DNA from: Pseudogymnoascus destructans
Lineage: Eukaryota; Ascomycota; Leotiomycetes; Thelebolales; Thelebolaceae
NCBI RefSeq assembly: GCF_001641265.1
Contig: NW_020167530.1
Coordinates: 1,054,001 to 1,118,000 of the forward strand
Direction: 5' to 3'
DNA length: 64,000 nt
The notes beneath the pieces were generated by a model. That model did not search any database. It saw only the letters and a list, made by a program, of their open reading frames with translations, and was not told the origin of the DNA. The translations under genes and the position numbers were made by a program. Shown in pieces: positions 40,601 through 49,829 of this stretch (position 1 is the stretch's first letter; the number at the start of each line of letters is the position of its first letter).

Positions 40601-41460
40601 GAGCCATTCTTCCGCCTCTCGATCTCATCAAAGACGCATCGCCTCGCTACCTCTATGGATTGAGACGATGGTATCTTTCATCTCTTTTTTGTGATTCTAC
40701 AACTGCGGTGGCTACAAATTTATAGGCTGCTCGGCCCTTGTTTGGTGATGGTGCTTGGAGTTTGGTTCAATGGGATGGGGGTTGACTTTGAGGAATCTAT
40801 GGCGATATGAAACTATCTATACCAACACATGCAGCTACCACGGCGGCATCTATGGGGAATCGGCGTGCGCAGGTTGTACATAAACCCTTCCCACTCCACG
40901 ATGCAGAGACTAAGGATCTACCTCCTCTGGTGACCCCTGGCCCATGGTTGTTCTGTGCGGGCGCGGGGTTTGGCATCGTGGTGGTGATGGCACGTTGGTA
41001 TGCCGGTTTGGAGACGGGGGGGCGGGCTGCCGACTTTGCTGTTGCCGTCGGTTCTACTGTCGTTGCGCCTTTGCTGTTGCTGTCGTCTCTATCTCACCAT
41101 CGACCCCCTCTTTCCCCTTTCTTGACGCGCACGCATAGCTCACCCCCCACAGCAGTTCATTGCCCTGACACAATTGTAACTCCTCCTTCATCAACCCATG
41201 CAGTTGTTTTGGTGACATATATGGGAGGCTTTGACGCTCATCAGATGTATCCAATTCCGACGCGAATTTATAAGATTTTCAACGTGAGTTGAATCGTGTT
41301 TAGGTTTGATAGGATCGGGGAGTCTACTAGGGAGCAGAGGATAATCTGAAGCATATGAAACTATCCAGGCTAAGTCCGACATTGCAGCGGCATCCATCGG
41401 CACAGGTGCAATCAGGTTAGATATAAACCCCTCCCACTCTACGATGACAAGATCCTTTAT
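37700..41460. repeat. Decayed tandem array, period about 0.55-0.7 kb
   Basis: Three units align well by eye. In each, a G run is followed by TTTTATACTTGGGGTTTTGG or a variant (about 38085, 38715, 39385). Later comes GTTGTATAAATACC or a variant with a C run (38327, 38953, 39604), then AACAGACAAGTCAA-like and GAAGACCCAGGTGG-like blocks. Last is a CTGTCGTT...CTGTCACCCCCT block (about 38500, 39150, 39790), which also appears near 37940, 40495 and 41050. A further pair of units is visible at 40804-40917 and 41351-41452 (ATGAAACTATC, then ATAAACCCYTCCCACTCYACGATG). No unit encodes a conserved protein. Confidence 0.7.
38129..38198 (+). repeat. GGGGGAGAAGAG 12-bp purine repeat
   Basis: Five tandem copies of a G-rich 12-mer, all purine on the + strand, with G runs of five to seven. 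It could form a G-quadruplex or triplex. Confidence 0.92.
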
Positions 41461-41990
41461 GAAGTATCTCGCAGAGGTAAATTGCCGTTTATTCAATTTT
41501 CTACCTATTGCCGCTAATTTGCAATGCCTTGTAGCCATCTGGTTCCATAGGCTCCATTCTTACCTTAACATATTACATCGCGGCAGATATATACCGAGCT
41601 TCCCTTCTTGATAATCTTTTGGCCAAGGCAGGAGAACAGGCAATAATCAACCCCTGACGTTTAGTTAAACTTTCTAAAGTGGGCATCTGAAACAAATAAC
41701 TTGCTCCACTAATCAGACAGACTCTCCATCTCTTTTCCCCGCAATTTGAATCCATCTTCACCTCATGGCAACAGTTCCATCTTAATGAGGGTTTATCTAC
41801 GGTGGAACTTAAATCAAAATTATAGATTATGTCCCACGACTGAAGCAAGAAAACTTGAGGAATTCTTCCGTTTCGCGATTCCCCTTCCCTAATTGAAATT
41901 AATGCGACGAGGGGATTTATTAAAAGGCATTACATTCCTCTGTCCCATTTTTCAACTACTCCTACTAGGTGTGCTATTCCTACCAAGTAA
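41461..41990. other. Intergenic, no gene recognised
   Basis: Short ORFs only. If the metallopeptidase gene at 41991 still had its signal-peptide exon it should lie here, but none was found. Confidence 0.5.
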
Positions 41991-42635
41991 ATCTATTATG
42001 AAATTGTCAACTTCCATGTCCGTTGGGACTCTAGTGCCACTGTGACCGAGGCTCAACGCACAGCCATTGCGAGCTCTCTCCAGACAAACGTCAAGAAATG
42101 GACCGACAATCTCACTGGGTTCATGGGCTGGCCTTACGACAACATTCCTGTCGGTGTAGTTGGGTGGGCGGCTAGAAACACGAACCTCCTCCAAGGTTCT
42201 ACCTCTGGCATCGACGTCTATACCATGACAGATCAAGACGGTGTACCGGAGTGTGACCCCCGCTGTGGTCGCTTTTTCCACCAAGATAACAACTATGTCT
42301 CCTATCCAGGAGGAGCTGACCACCACTATGACGTGTCTCTTTGGCTCACAGCAGGAATGGATGGCGGTGCTGGTGGTGACTGGGGCCAACGTGTTGGGCG
42401 CGAGTATTTCTTGCCTGCTCTCGACAATCCGCACATTTGGCTACATGAGTTTGTAAGTTTTTGCTATCTAATTGGAGTGCTTACCATTCAGGGTCACACA
42501 ATGGGGTTCGATGACTTCTATGACTGGACACCTACTGGTCAAACAAACTTCATCATGCTCGCGGGCAGCTCTCATATTACAGAGTTCGATACCTGGATGA
42601 TGAGGGGTTTCTGGCGTCACGTCGCAAATCGATAG
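41991..42635 (+). pseudogene. Secreted zinc metallopeptidase-like gene, 5' end missing
   Basis: A frame without any start in the expected place encodes YEIVNFHVRWDSSATVTEAQ onward. A 39-nt GTAAGT...CAG segment (42453-42491) splits the metal-binding motif; removing it joins HEF to GHTMGFDDFYDW, giving the zinc motif HExxHxxGxxD. The remainder (ILMAGSS-like FIMLAGSSHITEFDTWMM, then FWRH) and the Cys pair in ECDPRCGRFFHQDNN agree with a family of secreted fungal proteins predicted to be metallopeptidases. About 200 residues remain. Upstream is an in-frame TAA at 41988-41990 with no AG acceptor in matching phase and no signal peptide, so the gene looks 5'-truncated. An overlooked small exon is the alternative. 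Confidence 0.65.
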
Positions 42636-43013
42636 AGGGCTTTATCAATAACAGCTATGACTTCTGTAAATATAAGACGTTTGATAACACTTGACACGGC
42701 TACAGCCTTATACCTATGAGAGCAAGGCTCCTCTACTGCAAAGAGCCGCTTATTATTAGTAGAGAAAACCATTATAAGGCTGATTATTTTTAGCTGAAGG
42801 AGCTGATTTGATCCTTAATTAGCCTAATTGGTATTAGTTCTTACATGATATATGCTGTACGATGTGAATATAGCTCAGCTGAAGCGACTTCCCCAGCCAT
42901 TTATAATAAAAGCCTAGAGTATATGCGTCTTAAATTCAACAACATCATCTTCAAGCCCATTCTTATTTTTCAAAGCTTGTGCATACGTTCTTACGAAGTA
43001 TTTTGTCTCAAAA
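42636..43013. other. Intergenic, AT-rich
   Basis: Region between two decayed secreted-protein genes. A TATAATAAAAG-like sequence at about 42901 may be the old promoter of the downstream gene. Otherwise nothing recognised. Confidence 0.5.
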
Positions 43014-43990
43014 TGCATCTCTCTAATTTCCAAGTCGCGTGTCTGCTATGTGCGACTGCCCTCGCGGCTCCCACGACTTCACCATCATCCCAAAACCTTG
43101 TTGATTCTGCGCCCAATCCAATCGGCACTCTTTATCCAACTTCTGTCCGGAACTATAAACGGCACGATCGCTGTGGTTCCAATTCCGTATTCGCTCGCAC
43201 AGGAAATCATCCCATCCCAATATGGCATTCCGAAGAAGGCTATTAAATCCGCGTTGCCGGGATTCCCTATGTATCCTGTAAACAAGAGTGCCACAATGCG
43301 CATTGAAAATAGAGTAACTGACAACCCTCGTATCAGCTAATCATCCGGTCAATCCTCGATCACGACGTTGGTTTGAACGGGACTCAGCTTATACCAGATT
43401 TCCAAGCGAGTTTACCTCTTCTCCATACTCTTGCCAAACCTGCCCCTAACTCACAGACTGAAGTCCGTTCACATATTCTACCCATTTGTAGACCTGCTCG
43501 AGATGGTTGCTCAAGCTTCGTCTATGGAAATATCTCATCCTCACAGGGACGAATACGGCTGCAATCGAAGGATCCGAGGCATATGGCAACGTTTAAACGA
43601 GAAAATAATTCCTACACCTTCGCTCATTCCTGGAGGGGGTAGGAGATCTTCTTAAACGCATACACTAACGAGAGCGACAGCGCGGTAGTCAAAACTAAAT
43701 CCAAGGCTCTTCCATCGGTTGGCCCGCGGCCACTTGAATTGTACATATGCCCAAACCTGTTTTAAAGTGTTATGCTAAACTCCATTCAAGCTATGTCAAT
43801 GTAACGAACCAGCCCATCTTTGCCGGCGGCGTGAAGTGTGATCAACAGCAGATCACCTTCTTCAACACCACGCTTTCTACAGGCGCAAGACATCACGATT
43901 TCTGCCCCTTACTTGCCGTCAGACAGTACTTTCAGGGATGTTTTTGGCTTGAAGGTGGATGTTGCTTTTATCGAAAACAATCTCCTTGAG
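43014..43990 (+). pseudogene. Unrecognised secreted-protein gene broken by several frameshifts
   Basis: The ATG at 43014 opens a signal peptide (MHLSNFQVACLLCATALAAP) and about 78 residues before a stop. Conserved-looking protein then continues in other frames. These pieces are GTIAVVPIPYSLAQEIIPSQ (to about 43255), ILDHDVGLNGTQLIPDFQ (about 43355-43405), VHIFYPFVDLLE (about 43460) and FGLKVDVAFIENN (about 43940). Read together they look like one extracellular protein of roughly 300 residues with at least three frame breaks. I recall a conserved fungal secreted protein with this pattern but cannot name its function. Sequencing error is unlikely to explain so many breaks. Confidence 0.6.
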
Positions 43991-44344
43991 TGTCCTTCGC
44001 TGAATGGTTTATAGTCATGTTTGTATCCATGGCGCTAAATCTGTTCTGAGGGTTATGTGACTTCCTGCTGTGCTGTGCTATGCTTTGCTCTAGGGCGAAG
44101 ATGGTGGATCAGCGGGGGTAATTTGGAGGGGGATAATCCGTAACTCATACATGCAAAGATACGCCAGCCACCTTTATAGATACGGTAGACGCATGCTTCT
44201 ACCATGTCTAACCGTGACCTTAAAACGAACATTTTTTGGATTATATAGCATTATACATATCCCTCCCAAAATACCGCCCCTATCCCCAATTCCCCTTTCA
44301 ATCCCCAACCCAAAACTCGCGCCCAAACTCCCCCTCCAACCTTC
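43991..44344. other. Intergenic, no gene recognised
   Basis: Short stretch between a decayed gene and the converging CRT10-like gene; no feature apart from probable 3' untranslated sequence. Confidence 0.5.
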
Positions 44345-46375
44345 TCATAAACCCTCCGCCCCCAACGCCCGCTCATCACTAATCACATAACTCAGTACGC
44401 TCAAATCCCAATACTGCATCATAACTCGCCACCTCTTCACGCCCCTTCTCCTCCGCGCTATCCCCCCATTACCCCCCTCACCAAGTGAGCCCTGCAACCC
44501 AGGTAACCACTCCGGCATTGGCGAGACAGCCACGCCGTGTAGTCCTGTGGTAGGGCGTTCGCGGTTGCGGCCTTCTTGGGAGGCGAGGGGGAGGATGGTT
44601 TCGAGTCGCATTGTTGTTGCGGGTATAGATCCTCCGTTTTCGCCCTTCTTCCCTCCATTCCCGGTCTTTCTCCCATTCTCGTCCTTTCCTCCATTCCCGT
44701 TCTTTTCTCCATTCCTGGTCTTTCCTTCATTTCCCTCCTTACCCCCTCTGCTTTCTCGAACGCCCCCTTTCATTATCCTCACAATACCCACCCTTCCGAC
44801 CTGCGACCCGATCACGACGCAACTAATCCCGTGCACTGGCACCGCCATGTTCAAGCGGTTGTAGAACTCCATCGGGTGGGCGAATGGGGCTGACGCATGA
44901 GAAGAATCCTGGCGCAGTAGAGGGGAACAGAATGTCGCTCTGCCCGTCGGAGGATACAGTGTTAATGCGTGTCTGTTGAGATGTAGTATGAGATGATGCG
45001 GTGGGACTGGAACGGGAAGAGGTGAGGTGGGTGAGTTGGTTGCGGAATCTTCGCTTTCTTCCTCGTCATCATCGTCACCATCCATCTCCTCATCCCCATC
45101 AAAATCCTCATCATCCATCTCATCCGCATCCAACAAATCCCCCCAATAAAGCCCCAAATCCACCCCCTCCACATCCGTCACATCCAACCCCCCTCCCGCC
45201 CCATACCCCCACGCAAAAAACCCCCCTGGATAATCATCCACACTCTCCCTCGCCCCAACTCTCTGACCACGGACCACCGCAATCGAGCGACTGATATCCC
45301 ATTCCCCCTCCCTGTCCCCAGGTGTACATCCAAACGCCTCTTCCACCTCCTTCGCGCCGCGCCCAAACTTGTCATCCAGCACAAGCACCCCCCATCCCTG
45401 GGGCTCGCGCCGCCAATTCACACCCCCCGGCGACGTAGGGATCCTTGTCTGCACGCCCCAATCCCAAAGCGAGAGAAACCACAGCGCCCCCCTAATATCC
45501 GAGGCGACGACACTATCCGCCTCTCCCCCCGGCGTCGACGTGAACGCGATGGAAGGGATATTATCCCCCCGCGTCCCCAACCGTAAGCACAGCCGGAAAT
45601 TGTCGCAGCGAGATGGCGGGGAGGGGGGGAGTGGCGAGATCAAGGGGAAGTTGGATAAGGGGCGGCAGAGGGATGGCGAATGAGGGCGCGAAGGGGAGGG
45701 GGCGGCGGAGGAGAGCGCGAAGGCGAAAACTTGGACTTCATGCTTGTTGGAGCTTACGGCCAGGAGGCGCGATTGGGAGTGGATTGCGAGGCCCCAGGCG
45801 CTGATGCTGACGTTTTCGTGGAAGAAGGAGGCTGGTTGTGGCGATGTGAGTGGAGGGGTACTGGAGGGTGGAGTGGACGGAGGCGTGGAGGGAGTGGTGA
45901 GCGTGGCCCGGTAGACGGGCGTGGTGTAGTATGCGAGGACGTCGCCGTCGGCGCAGGCGCAGAGGATGATCTCACGGGTGCCGAGGTTGCCGACTATGAG
46001 ATGGTTGATGCTGTGTGTGCTGTAGGCGTCTTTGTCGCGGAGGGCGTCGGCTTCGGGGGTGGAGGGGAGGTCGAGGATGAGAAGGGGTTCGGTGGCGAGG
46101 AATTGTTGGGGGCCGGTGGGTTTGTAGATGTGGATTTTGGAGCCGTAGGCTACGATGTACATCTTTGACGGTGCGTTAGTGAGGGGATTCATGGGTGGGA
46201 GGGGAGACTTGTTGAGGCGTCGAGGCAAGACTGGACCAGAAGATGAGGGGCTCCAACACAGATTCGACCACAGTTTGACGGATGAGGGCTTGCTCACATT
46301 ATATACCTGCGAAAGCGCAGTAAGATTCATACCCCACGTCGCACATCGTGGGATCTCTATATCATTATCATCCAC
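44345..46375 (-). CDS. CRT10: CRT10-like protein (WD-like propeller, RNR transcription regulator family)
   Basis: Start at 46375. An intron at 46163-46297 (135 nt, GTGAGC...CTAAC...AAG, in frame) is inferred because removing it joins LTALSQVYN to MYIVAYGSKIHIYKP, as in relatives, leaving about 631 residues. The segments MYIVAYGSKIHIYKP, HSINHLIVGNLG, ISAWGLAIHSQSRLLAVSSN and NIPSIAFTSTPGG have the look of propeller blades of the CRT10 family. The C-terminal WRVMMQYWDLSVLSYVISD is also typical. A central acidic stretch (about 45,050-45,160) and a low-complexity Gly/Asn/Glu insert (about 44,640-44,770) are probably disordered. Yeast Crt10 negatively affects ribonucleotide reductase gene expression; the role here is inferred. 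Next gene upstream (GH5) has the same orientation with 0.8 kb between. Confidence 0.8.
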   Translation of the reverse strand: MDDNDIEIPRCATWGMNLTALSQVYNVSKPSSVKLWSNLCWSPSSSGPVLPRRLNKSPLPPMNPLTNAPSKMYIVAYGSKIHIYKPTGPQQFLATEPLLILDLPSTPEADALRDKDAYSTHSINHLIVGNLGTREIILCACADGDVLAYYTTPVYRATLTTPSTPPSTPPSSTPPLTSPQPASFFHENVSISAWGLAIHSQSRLLAVSSNKHEVQVFAFALSSAAPSPSRPHSPSLCRPLSNFPLISPLPPSPPSRCDNFRLCLRLGTRGDNIPSIAFTSTPGGEADSVVASDIRGALWFLSLWDWGVQTRIPTSPGGVNWRREPQGWGVLVLDDKFGRGAKEVEEAFGCTPGDREGEWDISRSIAVVRGQRVGARESVDDYPGGFFAWGYGAGGGLDVTDVEGVDLGLYWGDLLDADEMDDEDFDGDEEMDGDDDDEEESEDSATNSPTSPLPVPVPPHHLILHLNRHALTLYPPTGRATFCSPLLRQDSSHASAPFAHPMEFYNRLNMAVPVHGISCVVIGSQVGRVGIVRIMKGGVRESRGGKEGNEGKTRNGEKNGNGGKDENGRKTGNGGKKGENGGSIPATTMRLETILPLASQEGRNRERPTTGLHGVAVSPMPEWLPGLQGSLGEGGNGGIARRRRGVKRWRVMMQYWDLSVLSYVISDERALGAEGL

Positions 46376-47194
46376 ATATTTCCTCGGGTACTATCACAAC
46401 TCATCAGCTCAGTTCAGCGTCGTCCATGCATCGCACCTCCAAGGTTACATGCAGAAATTACGAGGAGTAACTTACACGATCACGTCCGCTCTGGTGGCCC
46501 AGAGGCTTCACGGTGATTTCTTCGAAACCGCTGCGCGGACTCATAGCGAGCTAGATGCATGCTTTGGTGAGAAGCTGTTGGTAGAAAGTGTATCTGGGGT
46601 CGTAGAGTGAATCGTCAGTTTGGTTTCCGCGTTTGTGATGCTAGGGCGAGGCTGGCGACGAGGCTGGCGACGAGGCTGATTGACGTCGGATCCTGGTGGG
46701 ACATCTTGGTTGTAATTGCAGTGAAGCCTTGATATAAAGATAATTTCCAGACTAACATATATATCCTTCTGGCCTGGGGACTATGTGTGAGGTTTCTGTA
46801 GCTGTAGGATTCAATTGAACAGGGCTGGGATTTTTATCCTTATAAGTCGGGCATATTTCTTGTCTGGTAGTAGGTCAGGCTGGGTGCTGGGGTTAACTCG
46901 GAAGGCTCGTTTTGAGCTCAGCACCCGCCTTGAGCTCCGGCTATTTTATGCAGACGTGGCCGGTTCCCTGCTACCGAAGAGGAGAATGAAGAATCTTGTA
47001 AGATTAAGTTAACCTCTGTTACAATTTGTTCTCTATAAGCGCCTTAAATCACGGAGAAGTGCATTTACCTCTCCCCACCAGCCAGCACAAATCGTAAGGT
47101 CGTCCGGTGGTACAAAATGCGAACCTTCCATGCCTTAGAACCGTAACTCCCTCAGCTCTCACATAGAAGGAAGAGCGAGCCACAAAAGCAAGCC
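46376..47194. other. Intergenic between CRT10-like and GH5 genes
   Basis: Holds the CRT10-like promoter and the 3' end of the GH5 gene. A 12-14-bp unit, CGAGGCTGGCGA, occurs in tandem about three times at 46647-46678. No gene seen. Confidence 0.6.
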
Positions 47195-48583
47195 TCAATG
47201 CTTTTTCTTCATCAACTCCAGCATATCTTTCATCCTGTAGTCCAACACCGGTGTCTCCCAATCATCCTCCACCAACGAATACGTCTCCTCGTCGTCATCT
47301 CTTGGCTTCCTGGGATTGATAGCCCAATACGCGAAATCCGCATCAATCTTCTTCAAATACCTCATCAAGTGGCGCCAGTATCTCGCATCCCCCTCCCCCG
47401 GCTTCGCTGGTGCTCCAAACTCCCCAACCCACACAGGCGCAATGTCCCCCTCAACCAGATACCCCCAATTCTCCCTCATCGACTTGACAAACGACGCATA
47501 CGGCCTTTTCGCATACCGGCCATCCCGACTCCCCCACCCCGACCAACTATACACATGCGACGAATACACCACCCTCCCCGGCACCACTAGCCTAACTGGC
47601 CTCTCCCTCACCTCATTCAGGAAATTCTGCGAGCCCAATCCTCCAACCACAATCAACCAATCGCTCCTCATCCCCAACAACCTATTCCCCGCCCTCTCCG
47701 CCGCCCTCGCCCACCTCTCCCAACTCATCGTCCCCCAAAGCGCCCTGACCTCATTCCTCAAATCCGCAGCGATGACCAGGGGATTGTTCACATGCGGTTC
47801 CATAACCGTGACCCAGTTGTCCACCCATCCCGACTCGGACTGGTGGATCCGACATGCGGATGCCGGCAGGTGCGTGTTGTACCACAGCCCATCGCACGGA
47901 TTGGCGCCGCAGCACCACGTCGCATGCGTAATATGGTTATTAACCACAACCGCCAGACCCTCCTCCGTGAGGGCGTTGATCACAGCTTCGAAGATGTCTA
48001 AGGCGCGGAGGTTGACGAGGTCGGGGTTCGCGGCGAGCAATGACGGGGGGATGCGAGGGTTGGTAACGACCATTTCGTCTGAATAAGGCAATCGCACACT
48101 ATTAAACCCCAACTTCCGGATCGTCCTCGCGATAGCAGAGCGGTGCTGTATATCCAGCCCCGAGGGCACGAAGAGCTCATCACTCCCACCGTACCAATTC
48201 ACCGACGCGAGCTTGATGGGTTTATCATCCGCATCGAGGATGTGCCGCCCGCTTGTGCGGAGCGGCGTCGCGGTAATGAGCGCGCTTGCGTACGATACGA
48301 GTTCGGAATCATTGCCCTTGATGCATTGCACGAAGAGGTCGATCTCGGGTGGCGGGACCCAGGGGTTGGAGAGCGCGGATTCGGCGCTGTGCCAGGTGAA
48401 CATCACGTAGAGACCCGCTACCAGAAGGCAGCTCAGGAGGATGGGACTGAGCATTGGCATCGTGGGCGTTGCAGGGAGGGTGTTTGGAGGGGTCGGGGGA
48501 CTATATCGTGAGGCCATCACGGTGGAGTGGAAATGTGATACAGTAGGTGAATACTCGCTCGGGATCCTCGGATGGCCTGACAA
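47195..48583 (-). CDS. Membrane-anchored glycoside hydrolase family 5 protein
   Basis: A 462-residue single-exon gene. Residues 1-42 are polar; 43-64 (LSPILLSCLLVAGLYVMF) are a hydrophobic anchor, so the enzyme part faces the lumen or outside (type II). The GH5 fold follows: KLASVNWYGG, FNSVRLPYSDEMV, VVVNNHITHA, the acid/base Glu278 in DLRNEVRALW, VVYSSHVYSWSGW with a conserved His, the nucleophile Glu388 in VWVGEFGAP, and AYWAINP. Both catalytic Glu are present, so activity is expected on a beta-glycan, though the substrate cannot be told. An alternative start at Met23 (48517) keeps the anchor. Most fungal GH5 cellulases have a cleaved signal peptide instead. A kelch-like membrane protein gene lies divergently 2.6 kb away. 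Confidence 0.87.
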   Translation of the reverse strand: MSGHPRIPSEYSPTVSHFHSTVMASRYSPPTPPNTLPATPTMPMLSPILLSCLLVAGLYVMFTWHSAESALSNPWVPPPEIDLFVQCIKGNDSELVSYASALITATPLRTSGRHILDADDKPIKLASVNWYGGSDELFVPSGLDIQHRSAIARTIRKLGFNSVRLPYSDEMVVTNPRIPPSLLAANPDLVNLRALDIFEAVINALTEEGLAVVVNNHITHATWCCGANPCDGLWYNTHLPASACRIHQSESGWVDNWVTVMEPHVNNPLVIAADLRNEVRALWGTMSWERWARAAERAGNRLLGMRSDWLIVVGGLGSQNFLNEVRERPVRLVVPGRVVYSSHVYSWSGWGSRDGRYAKRPYASFVKSMRENWGYLVEGDIAPVWVGEFGAPAKPGEGDARYWRHLMRYLKKIDADFAYWAINPRKPRDDDEETYSLVEDDWETPVLDYRMKDMLELMKKKH

Positions 48584-48832
48584 CTGTCCTTACAACTGTT
48601 TGGCCTTTTTGAGCCAATCCAGGGCCGGATACAGGTAGACTAGGCAGCTGTCGGACGAGAGAAGTTGTTCTTACGCTGGTATGAAGCTAAAAAAAAATAG
48701 GGTGACGTTTAGCTTTCTTCATCTTTCATAATCGATGACGACAATTGTGTCGAATGATTGTCGCCGGAATAAGATAGGCCCTTGTCAACAATAGGCGCCT
48801 ATTTCTTGGAGCTGTGATTCTGGCCCCAAGAA

Positions 48833-48886
48833 CCAGGCAGAATCAGGCAACAACATCCTGAAACGTTGTTGCCTGATTCTGCCTGG
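48833..48886. repeat. Perfect 22-bp inverted repeat with a 10-nt loop
   Basis: Arms 48833-48854 and 48865-48886 are exact reverse complements around ATCCTGAAAC, including the core CAGGCAACAAC. No T run follows, so it is not a bacterial-type terminator. Confidence 0.95.
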
Positions 48887-49764
48887 GATGGATTAGGGTA
48901 GTTTCGTACATACTGTAGGATCTCCGAGCCAAACTTTGAAAAGCACGTGACCATATCGTTTAAGCGCCGCGAAACGAAGCTAGCAAGTGATAGAGTAATG
49001 ATGCGCGCCCACCGATGATACGCGCCAGCGATAAGATTGTCAGCGGCAAAACGAAACCTCTTGTCTTTATTTAGATCAGCTGGATGGAGTCGAGAAGGAT
49101 GGGCGGCTGCCATGGGGGCTGATCCTGAGAGAGCGGAAGGATCAATTAAGTAGGTGCCTTGGCGAGCTGTTCATGATGAGGTGGCCGCACGTCATGGCCG
49201 ATAGATAGCCCGGTCACTGGATGCAGGTATAGTATAGGCAACCCCCGATACTCGAGAGTATGTTAGCATGTCTGACCTGCTGGTGATGAGAATAGGCGCT
49301 CGCTCCACTTCACTCTACACGACACTGCGAGTTTGTTGGACTTTGTCATGCTTTATGCGTTCGTTGGACGTCGTCATCATAATCCGGCGGAATAAGGTCG
49401 TGGGGTGCCTCACACTATCTCCCTCTTCCTCTCTCCCTCAACTATCCGAGGTAGATGTGGCTGAGTGAGAAAGCTGTGAGGGGCAAGAGACAAGAGACTG
49501 CTCCATATGCACCGTCGTGCAGCAGGTGTAACCCAAGGAGTGCGTGCAGCACAGCACCGGCCGGTCAGCAAAGGTGATGAGAGCGACCAGAGAAGGTCCG
49601 CGCCAAAGACACAGCGAATGGGAGCGCAGGGAAGACTGGATAGGGACCTGGGGAAACGAAGCCCTGATGCTGATGGGAGGGCCAAGAGGGAGTTGTTGAG
49701 TGGTGCTGTCTGTGTGTGGTAGGAGGAGCGTTATACCACACAGTCTCCACGACTGCATTTTCGT

Positions 49765-49829
49765 GTTCCTGTCAGGTTCCTGTCAGGTTCCTGTCAGTTC
49801 CCGTCAGGTTCCTGTCAGGTTCCTGTCGC
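49765..49829 (+). repeat. GTTCCTGTCAG 11-bp tandem repeat
   Basis: Six head-to-tail units, one lacking its last G and one with CCC instead of CCT. Confidence 0.93.

Noticed and set aside
45680..46168. 162-codon + strand ORF opposite the CRT10-like gene
   Set aside because: Gly/Glu/Val-rich shadow of the minus-strand coding region, which has family-typical segments.
48833..48886. Inverted repeat as an intrinsic terminator
   Set aside because: Fungal polymerase II genes do not use hairpin terminators and no T run follows.
49410..49758. Overlapping ORFs of about 90-106 codons in the divergent intergenic region
   Set aside because: No recognisable family and strongly biased composition; likely chance.
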